From the IMG/VR virus record IMGVR_UViG_3300042866_001100, positions 1 to 22,128 of that record: a stretch of 22,128 bases of DNA, one strand, 5' to 3'. Source of the stretch: a virus. Below are positions 10,528 to 17,329 of the stretch, in pieces; within the stretch, counting starts at the first letter, position 1; each line of letters begins with the position of its first letter. The notes under the pieces were generated by a model. It searched no databases. It worked only from the letters and a program-made list of their open reading frames with translations, and was not told where the DNA came from. Position numbers and translations under genes: made by a program.

Positions 10528-11037
10528 ATGGCTTCACCAACAATTACATCATTGTCTACTACAATTGGACCTGCTAATCAATGGATTTATATATTTGGCA
10601 CCGACTTCGTTGATGGTCAGACCCAGATCTATTTTAACGAATTGGTCTGTGATCCAGTTGCCGTTTTTAACACAACGCAGATTGGATTTTATTTGAATTC
10701 AGAAGCTACGGGTTCTGGTTTCTTTAAAGTGGTAACTCCAGAAGGCGAATTCACCAGTGATATTGAATACACTGTTGGTTCACCATCATTGCCTCCAACT
10801 GTAACTGATTTGAGAGATCATCCAAATCCCGATGTTAATTGGGTATATGTTGATGGTACTGAATTTGTTTCAGGTCAAACCACAATTGAGTATGATGGTA
10901 AAACTGTAGAGGTATTTGTTTATACAGTTGACCGTGGTGGATTTGCCAAGGTTGATATAGCTGATCAAGTTGCATCAATTGTATTGACAACTCCAAATGG
11001 ATCTGTTTCGTTTACACCTGCTGAACCAGTTGTATAA
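10528..11037 (+). CDS. Protein with two IPT/TIG immunoglobulin-like domains
   Basis: The 169 residues hold two repeats of about 80 residues. Each starts P-T-(I/V)-T-x-L with the strand 'W-(I/V)-Y-(I/V)-x-G-T-(D/E)-F-V-(D/S)-G-Q-T', followed by strands ending in '(V/L)-(V/T)-T-P-(E/N)-G'. The first runs about 4-83 and the second about 89-166. This is the IPT/TIG fold (transcription-factor Ig/plexin type), frequent in phage decoration and tail proteins, where it binds surfaces or sugars. There is no signal peptide, so a virion component such as a capsid or tail accessory is the likeliest role. It is preceded by the TATTTATA motif and followed by a new promoter. Confidence 0.8.
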   Translation: MASPTITSLSTTIGPANQWIYIFGTDFVDGQTQIYFNELVCDPVAVFNTTQIGFYLNSEATGSGFFKVVTPEGEFTSDIEYTVGSPSLPPTVTDLRDHPNPDVNWVYVDGTEFVSGQTTIEYDGKTVEVFVYTVDRGGFAKVDIADQVASIVLTTPNGSVSFTPAEPVV

Positions 11038-11050
11038 CTAAATTAAAAAA

Positions 11051-11079
11051 TTGACGTAAGCTCTTTTTCGATGTAGGAT
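11051..11079 (+). promoter_or_regulatory. Putative sigma70-like promoter of the HD/glycosyltransferase operon
   Basis: TTGACG (11051-11056) and TAGGAT (11074-11079) are 17 bp apart. The predicted transcript starts at or just before the ATG at 11087, so it would be nearly leaderless. Confidence 0.5.
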
Positions 11080-11086
11080 TTGGTTC

Positions 11087-11746
11087 ATGACTAAATCTTA
11101 TAACGAAAAAGAGCTTTTTGCTAATTACGAAAAATTCCTAAAACACCTTGAGAAATTCTTTTCCGGTGATCGACTTGAAAAGTTGAAGCACCTTTATAGT
11201 GAAAATGAATATGGTTACCGTGCTATTATGGCACCAGCCAGTGCCAAGGAACACTATCACAATGCTTACGCTGGTGGTTATCTTGACCACATCATGAATG
11301 TGTTGACCACTTCATTTGGTGTCAAGAAGTTGTATGAAGCCCGTGGGGGAACAATTGACTTTACCGATGAAGAGTTGGCGTTCGCTACTATTCACCACGA
11401 TCTTGGAAAGTTGGGTGACAAGGAACAGGGAGAGTATTACCTGATTCAAGAGAGTGAATGGCATAAAAAGAACAAGGGTGAAGTGTACAAGTTCAACTCA
11501 AATCTACAGTACATGGATGTTACTGATAGGGCGTTGTTTATTCTTCAACAGTACCAGATCACTTGTACTTGGAAGGAGACGTTGGCTATCAAGTTGTCGG
11601 ATGGTCTATATCATGAGGCCAATTCTTCCTACCTGATGTCATATAATCCGGACCACGAATTGAAAACAAATTTGCCCCGTATTGTTCACGTTGCTGACTA
11701 TATATCATGTAGATGTGAGTATGACATGTGGAAGTTAGAAAATTAA
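11087..11746 (+). CDS. HD-domain phosphohydrolase
   Basis: The 219-residue protein has the HD metal-binding set: HYHNAYAGGYLDH (residues 56-68) followed by TIHHDLGKLG (101-110) with the His104-Asp105 doublet. The order His...His-Asp is that of the metal-dependent HD superfamily, whose members cleave phosphate bonds in nucleotides or RNA ends. The nearest pattern I know is the YhaM-like or generic HD hydrolase type, but the substrate cannot be read from sequence. Later His/Asp residues (for example H207 in the segment V-H-V-A-D-Y) can complete the site. It begins a tight operon with two sugar-transfer genes (3-nt gap, then a 4-nt overlap). Confidence 0.83.
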   Translation: MTKSYNEKELFANYEKFLKHLEKFFSGDRLEKLKHLYSENEYGYRAIMAPASAKEHYHNAYAGGYLDHIMNVLTTSFGVKKLYEARGGTIDFTDEELAFATIHHDLGKLGDKEQGEYYLIQESEWHKKNKGEVYKFNSNLQYMDVTDRALFILQQYQITCTWKETLAIKLSDGLYHEANSSYLMSYNPDHELKTNLPRIVHVADYISCRCEYDMWKLEN

Positions 11747-11749
11747 GTT

Positions 11750-13036
11750 ATGAACGATGAATCAATTTTTGTACAAATAGCTTCGTATAGAGATCCAGAG
11801 TTGGTTCCAACTATTCTGGACATGTTTGAGACGGCAGAAAAGCCTGAAAATTTAAAGGTTTGTATCTGTTGGCAACATGATGATATTGAAAACTTGGATA
11901 TGTTTAAAACGTATCCAAACATTCAAATCATTGACGTTCCGTATAAGGAAAGTCGTGGAGCTTGTTGGGCAAGAAATTTGATTCAACGACAATACAACGG
12001 CGAAAGATACACATTGCAGTTGGATTCTCACCACCGATTTGTTCAGGGGTGGGATACAGAGTTGAAAAACATGTACCAGCAATGTGTATCGATGGGCAGT
12101 AGTAAACCTCTAATTACATCATATATACCAGCATTTGATCCTCTACGTTCAAAAGAGACTTATGAAATGGTACCGTGGAGAATGGATTTTCATACATTCA
12201 CGGATGAAAGCACAGTTATATTTATTCCAAATTTAATTGTCAAACATCAGTCATACACAAAGCCAATACCAGCCAGATTTTATTCTGCCCATTTTGCATT
12301 TACTGATGGTCAGTTTTGTGAAGAAGTGCCTCATGATCCTGAATACTATTTTTACGGAGAGGAAATCAGCATCTCTGTCAGAGCTTTTACTCACGGATAC
12401 GATTTGTACCATCCACACAAGGTGATTGCATGGCATGAATACACACGAAATAATCGTATGAAACATTGGGATGACCATGATTCTACAAAAGATATTTATC
12501 GTGGATATGAAAAATCTTGGTGGCAAAGAGACTCACAATCTCAGAAACGAAATCGCATATTGTTTGGTATAGAAACCGATAATTCTGTAGTGATTCCAAA
12601 GAAATATGGTTTTGGAAAAATTCGTACATTAGACGAATATGAACGATACGCTGGAATTAAATTCAAGACACGGGAAGTATCTTTATATACTCTTTCTGGA
12701 AAATTTGCACCGACCCCATATAATGAAAACTATGTATTTGGGAAAAATATCGATACATCTGAAATCACTACATTGACTAAGAACGTATCAATTCCATCCT
12801 ATCATTTTATATCGGACGATGTAGAACGTGTTAAAATTGAATTATACGATTCAGTGAATAAAGTTATTGTAGTACAGTCTTTTGAAAAACAACTAATTAA
12901 ATCAATGTGTCAGTCATTAGATGTATTGACACTTACGATAAACTTTGATGCGTTAAAGGAAACATCATATTATTGTAAGTTTTATACATTCGACAAGTTT
13001 GACCGAGTTATACATTCGAATACGTTAGATATATGA
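11750..13036 (+). CDS. GlcNAc-transferase-like glycosyltransferase (GT60/PF11397 type)
   Basis: The first 270 of 428 residues match the pattern of polypeptide/Skp1-type GlcNAc transferases. IFVQIASYRDPELVPTI (6-22) opens a GT-A fold, S-R-G-A-C-W-A-R-N (68-76) follows, and L-D-S-H-H-R-F (91-97) is the family's D-S-H metal/nucleotide motif, with G-W-D after it. A later segment Y-G-E-E-I-S-I-S-V-R-A-F-T-H-G-Y-D contains the likely catalytic acidic residues. Residues about 290-428 are an extra beta-rich domain of unknown role. In eukaryotes the family modifies hydroxyproline of Skp1; the phage acceptor is unknown. It overlaps the next gene by 4 nt (ATGA). Confidence 0.82.
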   Translation: MNDESIFVQIASYRDPELVPTILDMFETAEKPENLKVCICWQHDDIENLDMFKTYPNIQIIDVPYKESRGACWARNLIQRQYNGERYTLQLDSHHRFVQGWDTELKNMYQQCVSMGSSKPLITSYIPAFDPLRSKETYEMVPWRMDFHTFTDESTVIFIPNLIVKHQSYTKPIPARFYSAHFAFTDGQFCEEVPHDPEYYFYGEEISISVRAFTHGYDLYHPHKVIAWHEYTRNNRMKHWDDHDSTKDIYRGYEKSWWQRDSQSQKRNRILFGIETDNSVVIPKKYGFGKIRTLDEYERYAGIKFKTREVSLYTLSGKFAPTPYNENYVFGKNIDTSEITTLTKNVSIPSYHFISDDVERVKIELYDSVNKVIVVQSFEKQLIKSMCQSLDVLTLTINFDALKETSYYCKFYTFDKFDRVIHSNTLDI

Positions 13037-13719
13037 AAAAACTAAACGATGTAACTCTAGTATGTATTACTTCAATAAAACTCAACGAATCATGGATGTC
13101 AGTACGGCATTGTATGAATCAAATGGAATTTGGCGAAGTAAAATTCATCACACATGATTCTTCTATAGTAAGTAAAGACGGTATATCTGTAGAAAAGTGT
13201 AGATACCTAACATCTAGTGAAGCATATAGTTATTTTGTAATATTTGATTTACACAGGTACATTAATACCAAATACTGTTTAATTGTACAACATGATGGAT
13301 TTATTTTGGATCCGGAAATGTGGGATGATGATTTTTACAACTACGATTACATAGGTGCTCCTTGGCCATCTGTAGAGAATCATTGTTTAGATCCATTTGG
13401 AAAAGTACATCGCGTAGGTAATGGTGGCTTTAGCTTTAGATCTAAGAAATTATTAGAGGTATCGACGCACGAATATATTCCCTGTGTGTCTACAACGCAT
13501 GGTGATTTTTACAGACATCATGGTAATGGATATTTCGCTGAAGATTACAACATATGTGTTCACAATGCTCACATATATGAACGGTTCGGATGCGTATTTG
13601 CTCCGTATGAAGTCGCGTGTAAGTTTTCAAGAGAATGTACTGTTGATGCTCAGTTGCAGAGAAATACATTTGGAATTCACGGACCTATGACTATATGGAT
13701 TCCAGAGTACAAACTCTGA
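13033..13719 (+). CDS. DUF5672-family putative glycosyltransferase
   Basis: The 228 residues carry the features I associate with DUF5672. These are L-I-V-Q-H-D-G-F (83-90, with His87-Asp88 in the place of a D-x-D), the segment Y-D-Y-I-G-A-P-W (104-111), V-G-N-G-G-F-S-F-R-S (128-137) and a late E-D-Y-N-I-C (170-175). Members of this family occur next to glycosyltransferases in phage and polysaccharide clusters and are thought to be sugar transferases themselves. It is coupled to the upstream GT60-like gene by overlapping stop and start codons, suggesting successive steps on one glycan. The assignment is from motif memory. Confidence 0.78.
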   Translation: MKKLNDVTLVCITSIKLNESWMSVRHCMNQMEFGEVKFITHDSSIVSKDGISVEKCRYLTSSEAYSYFVIFDLHRYINTKYCLIVQHDGFILDPEMWDDDFYNYDYIGAPWPSVENHCLDPFGKVHRVGNGGFSFRSKKLLEVSTHEYIPCVSTTHGDFYRHHGNGYFAEDYNICVHNAHIYERFGCVFAPYEVACKFSRECTVDAQLQRNTFGIHGPMTIWIPEYKL

Positions 13720-13765
13720 TTATTTTATAATGAATTTTCAAAGGTTTTCAACTATATATTGATTG

Positions 13766-13831
13766 ATGAAACAAAGTGTTTCATTCTCTTAGGTCTATAA
13801 TAGAGTAAGAGATAATAGGTCCAAATGGACT
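13766..13831 (+). promoter_or_regulatory. Promoter with inverted repeat, and leader hairpin, of the Hsp20 gene
   Basis: The -10 box TATAAT is exact (13796-13801), but no TTGACA lies upstream. Instead, a perfect 8-bp inverted repeat ATGAAACA-AAG-TGTTTCAT (13766-13784) covers the -35 region, a good position for an operator or activator site. In the leader, GGTCC-AAAT-GGACT (13818-13831) forms a hairpin 9 nt before the Shine-Dalgarno AGGAA (13841-13845). A heat-responsive role is possible but not shown. Confidence 0.6.
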
Positions 13832-13852
13832 ATTAATGAAAGGAAATATAAT

Positions 13853-14341
13853 ATGAGTAACGTTCGTAAGTTCGATAAAAATACACTTCATGCACTTCAT
13901 CGTGATGAATTCTTGACACCGTTTGATAGAATTTTCGATGAATTCTTCGCAGCAAATGTTCCCAGTTTTTCCCAAGATTTCGGGGTAGACTTTTTTGAAA
14001 AGGGATCATATCCAAAGGTTAACATTATTGATTTTTCTGAAAAGATTGTGATTGAGGCAGAAGTGCCTGGTCTCGACAAGTCAGATGTTAATGTTGAGGT
14101 AGAATCAAACGTATTGACCATTCTAGGAAACAAAGCGGTTAACGTGGAACGTGATTCGAATCAGACTGGCACGTATCTACGTCGTGAATTGAAACGTTCT
14201 AGTTTTCGTAGAAGTTTTACATTGGGTGATAATATCTCTAAAGATACTATTGATGCCAAGTTTGAAAATGGAATTTTGTTAGTTACTTTACATAAAATCA
14301 AGCCAAACAAACCTGAAGTTAAAAAGATTACGGTAAAGTAA
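13853..14341 (+). CDS. Small heat-shock protein (Hsp20/alpha-crystallin)
   Basis: The 162-residue ATP-independent chaperone has a variable N-terminal arm (1-50; F-D-R-I-F-D-E-F-F) and an alpha-crystallin domain (about 53-145). The signature A-K-F-E-N-G-I-L-L-V-T-L lies near the end of the domain, and the terminal I-T-V tripeptide (in K-K-I-T-V-K) is the I-x-I-type oligomerisation motif. Hsp20 is a recurrent T4-like phage gene and may help fold or protect virion proteins. It has its own promoter, a strong Shine-Dalgarno 7 nt upstream and its own terminator, so it is expressed independently of its neighbours. Confidence 0.95.
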   Translation: MSNVRKFDKNTLHALHRDEFLTPFDRIFDEFFAANVPSFSQDFGVDFFEKGSYPKVNIIDFSEKIVIEAEVPGLDKSDVNVEVESNVLTILGNKAVNVERDSNQTGTYLRRELKRSSFRRSFTLGDNISKDTIDAKFENGILLVTLHKIKPNKPEVKKITVK

Positions 14342-14362
14342 CCCAAATATAATAAGTTATGT

Positions 14363-14391
14363 CACCCCACCTGTTAAAGGTGGGGTTTTTT
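14363..14391 (+). terminator. Rho-independent terminator after the Hsp20 gene
   Basis: CCCCACC-TGTTAAA-GGTGGGG is followed by TTTTTT. Confidence 0.95.
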
Positions 14392-14402
14392 ACTTTTTTA
14401 GA

Positions 14403-14410
14403 TATTTATA
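14403..14410 (+). promoter_or_regulatory. TATTTATA motif 4 nt before a start codon
   Basis: The exact octamer lies between the Hsp20 terminator and the ATG at 14415. If it is a -10-like element the mRNA would be leaderless. Confidence 0.4.
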
Positions 14411-14414
14411 TACT

Positions 14415-15482
14415 ATGAACAGAAACATACTAAATTTTAATCTGTTACTTGGATTTTCAGCACTATTCATTGCAGGATGTGCTGCATTCTTTTCCATTTG
14501 GGGTATCGGGTTGTTATTTTCTGGGGCGTCTATTGCTGCTATGATAATGGCATCATCGTTGGAATTGGGTAAACTTGTTGCTACATCGTTTTTGTATAGG
14601 TTTTGGAAACGGTCTCAGTGGATGTTGAAGTCTTATTTGTGCGGTGCGGTGTTTGTATTGATGTTGATTACATCTTTGGGTATTTTCGGATATCTTACCA
14701 GTGCGTATCAACAATCGTCTGTGAAATACGGAATGATGATGGATACAATTAAGACGTTGGAAGATCAAAAGAAACAGGAACTTGTTAAAATACAAGATGT
14801 CAAAGTTCGTATTGAATCTTTATCATCACTACGTAAAACACAAGAAGCAAGACTTAGCGAAATCAATACCAATGCGTTGCTTGCTAGAAATCCTATTCAG
14901 TTTAGACAAGTACAAGATCAAACAATGGAATTGATTGATCAAACTGATAAAAACATTCAAGCTGAAAATACCAAATCGTCTGGTTATTCAACAACAATTG
15001 ACAGTATTGATAAAAAGATTGTTGATTTGAAACTAAACACTGCGTCTAATAAAGATATTCAAACGTTTAAGTTTGTTGCTGATGAATTGAATGTAAGTCT
15101 TAACACTGTCGTCAAATGGTTTATTCTAGTATTGATTTTTGTATTTGATCCTCTCGCAGTTGCTTTGATATTAGCGTACAACATGGCTATCAGTAAAGAA
15201 TATGCTATATATACAAAAGTAGCAACTCCTGAACCAAAAAAGGAACCAGAGCCAGTTGTTAAAAAAGAAGAAACGTTTGTAACCGAACCACCTTTACAAC
15301 AGTCTATTCCACAACCAACTGAAACCGTAAACACCGAAGTTGTTGATATTGTTGAAAAATATGATACAAACAATGATGGTAAAATTGATACGGATGAAGC
15401 TAAAACAATGTCTGCTGAAGAGTTTAAGAAAATGGAAAATCACGGCGATGAATTTTTTAAACGATATTTCACTCACAGATAA
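14415..15482 (+). CDS. Polytopic membrane protein with coiled coil and C-terminal EF-hand
   Basis: The N-terminal 100 of 355 residues are strongly hydrophobic and hold three probable membrane helices (about 8-30, 33-55 and 74-95). Residues about 105-225 form a charged coiled coil (K-T-L-E-D-Q-K-K-Q-E..., D-S-I-D-K-K-I-V-D-L-K). A fourth membrane helix lies at about 233-258 (WFILVLIFVFDPLAVALILA). A Pro/Glu/Val-rich linker follows, then D-T-N-N-D-G-K-I-D-T-D-E (317-328), a perfect 12-residue EF-hand or dockerin-type calcium loop with acidic or amide residues at 1, 3, 5, 9 and 12. The protein may sense calcium at the membrane. No family is known to me with certainty. It starts a unit behind a TATTTATA motif, with no Shine-Dalgarno. 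Confidence 0.8.
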   Translation: MNRNILNFNLLLGFSALFIAGCAAFFSIWGIGLLFSGASIAAMIMASSLELGKLVATSFLYRFWKRSQWMLKSYLCGAVFVLMLITSLGIFGYLTSAYQQSSVKYGMMMDTIKTLEDQKKQELVKIQDVKVRIESLSSLRKTQEARLSEINTNALLARNPIQFRQVQDQTMELIDQTDKNIQAENTKSSGYSTTIDSIDKKIVDLKLNTASNKDIQTFKFVADELNVSLNTVVKWFILVLIFVFDPLAVALILAYNMAISKEYAIYTKVATPEPKKEPEPVVKKEETFVTEPPLQQSIPQPTETVNTEVVDIVEKYDTNNDGKIDTDEAKTMSAEEFKKMENHGDEFFKRYFTHR

Positions 15483-15525
15483 ATCAAAATTTTTTGTCGT
15501 TTACAATCATTGACACTATTTAATT

Positions 15526-15560
15526 TTAACTAACAACCAATAGCAGGTTGTTTAAGTTAA
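15526..15560 (+). promoter_or_regulatory. Long imperfect hairpin before the 45-aa gene
   Basis: AACAACC (15532-15538) pairs with GGTTGTT (15546-15552). TTAACT further out pairs with AGTTAA across a 2-nt bulge. Only a short T-run follows, so it may be a weak terminator or a leader element; it ends 7 nt before the ATG at 15567. Confidence 0.45.
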
Positions 15561-15566
15561 CTTTCT

Positions 15567-15704
15567 ATGAGTCAAGAAGAAATCTGTGAAATTGTACAAA
15601 TGTTACGAGAAGCCAAAACAGCCAAAGATTGGGATGTGGTTGATGAAGCTCTCATATATCTAACAAACTATTGTAATGAATGTGAAGAAGATGAAGAAGA
15701 ATAA
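15567..15704 (+). CDS. Small acidic hypothetical protein (45 aa)
   Basis: The 45 codons start MSQEEICEIVQMLREAKTAK and end in a run of Glu/Asp (C-E-E-D-E-E-E). It is predicted to be helical, with two Cys in N-Y-C-N-E-C. The stop is 3 nt before the ATG of the next gene, fitting an operon. The family is unknown; the acidic tail could mimic nucleic acid or bind a basic partner, for example the Lys-rich sigma-like protein nearby, but that is speculative. Confidence 0.6.
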   Translation: MSQEEICEIVQMLREAKTAKDWDVVDEALIYLTNYCNECEEDEEE

Positions 15705-15707
15705 GTT

Positions 15708-16022
15708 ATGATTATATTAAGTCTATTGTTGGGACTGTTTTTTGCCACGACAGTTATATTAGGTTATATCGTTTATATTTGTCAAAATAAAATTGACATT
15801 TATGAGGGTTGGATAGTAGAATTCAAGAATGATGTTAGTGAAGTTTATCAACAGATTAAATTAATCGATGATAAACAGTTATTTGAAAAAGACGATGAAG
15901 TGGGATCGATCTTTTCAGATTTATATTTAATAATCCAAAAACTCAATCAAAGGATAGAAGAAAATGTCAAAAACCAAAATCAAAACCAAGAAGACAAAGA
16001 AGACAAAGAAGACATCACCTAA
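15708..16022 (+). CDS. Single-pass membrane protein with acidic tail (104 aa)
   Basis: Residues 2-24 form one membrane helix (IILSLLLGLFFATTVILGYI...), followed by a soluble helical segment and a Gln/Glu/Asp/Lys-rich tail (N-Q-N-Q-N-Q-E-D-K-E-D-K-E-D). The last 59 nt overlap the start of the late sigma-like gene in another frame, across a 9-nt sequence repeat that gives Glu/Asp/Lys in this frame and Lys/Thr in the other. The function is unknown; it may tether a partner to the inner membrane. Confidence 0.7.
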   Translation: MIILSLLLGLFFATTVILGYIVYICQNKIDIYEGWIVEFKNDVSEVYQQIKLIDDKQLFEKDDEVGSIFSDLYLIIQKLNQRIEENVKNQNQNQEDKEDKEDIT

Positions 16023-16887
16023 GACTAAATCAACTAAAAAGGGCAAGAAGCCAGCGCCCAGACTGGTAACTCGTTTGACAAAAAAGAAGCCAGTCACTAC
16101 ATCCAAAAAGAAATCCGTGACAAAGACTGTAACCGAAAATCCGGTTACTATTGTGACTATTTCTGACGAACCTGTCATTTCTTCAAATGTTAAGAAGAGA
16201 AAGGCTCGTAAGCCTAAGGAAAAGATGTATTTTACATCTGATACCGAAGACGCTATTAATGAATATAACTCTACTGATGATCAATCGGTCAGAGATGAAA
16301 TTTATAACATCAAGATCAAGTATGCGTTTGAAAAGTTGGTAGAAAACGTGTTTAATACGTTTAAGTTCTGTTACTTTGAAACAAGTCCTATTGAAGTACA
16401 AAAGGAAACTGTCGCACATTTGGTTGCAAACATTCACAAGTTTGAAAGTGGAAAGGGTAAGGCATTTAGTTATTTTAGTATTATTGCCAAGAATTATCTG
16501 ATTTTCCAGAACAACACCAACTACAAACGTTTCAATCAACATGTTGAAATCGGTGATGATTCTGGTGAAAACACTTACAAGTTGCAACAGGAAGATGGTT
16601 ATTACAAGGATGAAGAAAACCGTGAGTTTCTTGACCTTATGGTGAGTTACTGGGAAAAGAATGTGAACAAGATCTTCACCAAACAACGTGACATCAATAT
16701 TGCTAATGCAGTTATTGAACTGTTTCGTAACAGTGATAGAATTGATGCTTTCAACAAAAAGGCACTGTATCTTTACATCCGAGAGATTTCATCTTGTAAG
16801 ACGCAACAAATCACAAAGGTGATCAATCGTATGAAGAATTATCAGAATAACATCACTAGAGCTTACGTTGATACTGGTAAGTTGTAA
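15964..16887 (+). CDS. gp55: Late-transcription sigma factor, T4 gp55-like, with Lys-rich N-terminal extension
   Basis: Residues from about 88 (MYFTSD...) to the end resemble phage late sigma factors. The stretch E-T-V-A-H-L-V-A-N-I-H-K-F-E (about 144-157) with K-A-F-S-Y-F-S-I-I-A-K-N-Y-L-I matches the sigma region 2 pattern 'I.....f....f..yf..ia.n', and a charged helical part follows. gp55 of T4 replaces sigma70 on RNA polymerase and recognises late promoters; this protein should do the same for the tail genes downstream. Its 307 residues exceed the 185 of T4 gp55, mainly because of about 87 Lys/Thr/Pro-rich residues at the N-terminus. An internal ATG at 16225 would give a core of 220 residues, so the real start may be there. 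The assignment rests on pattern, not on search. Confidence 0.7.
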   Translation: MSKTKIKTKKTKKTKKTSPKTKSTKKGKKPAPRLVTRLTKKKPVTTSKKKSVTKTVTENPVTIVTISDEPVISSNVKKRKARKPKEKMYFTSDTEDAINEYNSTDDQSVRDEIYNIKIKYAFEKLVENVFNTFKFCYFETSPIEVQKETVAHLVANIHKFESGKGKAFSYFSIIAKNYLIFQNNTNYKRFNQHVEIGDDSGENTYKLQQEDGYYKDEENREFLDLMVSYWEKNVNKIFTKQRDINIANAVIELFRNSDRIDAFNKKALYLYIREISSCKTQQITKVINRMKNYQNNITRAYVDTGKL

Positions 16888-16910
16888 TAGTGTTTTAAAA
16901 TAAAATAAGG

Positions 16911-16938
16911 AAAACCACTCCAAAAAGAGTGGTTTTTC
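16911..16938 (+). terminator. Rho-independent terminator after the sigma-like gene
   Basis: AAAACCACTC-CAAAAA-GAGTGGTTTT is followed by TCT; the right arm supplies the T-run. The A-rich left side could also work in reverse. Confidence 0.9.
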
Positions 16939-16946
16939 TATTTATA
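16939..16946 (+). promoter_or_regulatory. TATTTATA motif at the head of the baseplate operon
   Basis: The exact octamer is 16 nt before the ATG at 16963 and directly follows the terminator. It is the best candidate late promoter, because only structural genes follow. Confidence 0.5.
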
Positions 16947-16962
16947 ACAATAGATACTTAGC

Positions 16963-17328
16963 ATGGATAACGATATTGAAATATACAAAAACAAGAAGTT
17001 TTCGGATCTTTGCAAGGATATTGTAAAAAATTCAGAAAATAATCGGGATCAACTTGACATTCTTATTAGTGATCTTAGATCCTTGATTAAGACAGCAAAT
17101 GACGCATTAATGATTGTTCCATTGATAAAAGAATACTTGGATGTACAAGTAAAGAACGATGAACAGTTGGTTAAATTGGCAGCAGTAATTCAACGTATTT
17201 TGTCCAAACAGACAGTTGGTGCTGACGGAGAAATGACGGGGTTTTTGACAGAAGATGAAAAACGTCAACTCATGAAAGAAATTGAAGTTATTAACACATC
17301 TTCCGAAATAAAGATTAATAAGTCGTAA
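16963..17328 (+). CDS. Hypothetical helical protein at the head of the baseplate operon (121 aa)
   Basis: The protein is nearly all helix with charged and hydrophobic heptads (N-R-D-Q-L-D-I-L-I-S-D-L-R-S-L-I; D-E-Q-L-V-K-L-A-A-V-I-Q-R-I-L). There is no membrane segment. The stop is one nucleotide before the ATG of the gp5-like gene, so the two are co-expressed and probably belong to the same baseplate or hub assembly pathway. No family is recognised. A chaperone or a small baseplate component are both possible. Confidence 0.7.
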   Translation: MDNDIEIYKNKKFSDLCKDIVKNSENNRDQLDILISDLRSLIKTANDALMIVPLIKEYLDVQVKNDEQLVKLAAVIQRILSKQTVGADGEMTGFLTEDEKRQLMKEIEVINTSSEIKINKS

Positions 17329-17329
17329 T

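Noticed and set aside
16183-16686. 167-codon minus-strand ORF
   Set aside because: It is antisense to the conserved part of the late sigma-like gene and is very Ile/Phe/Leu-rich, a typical shadow.
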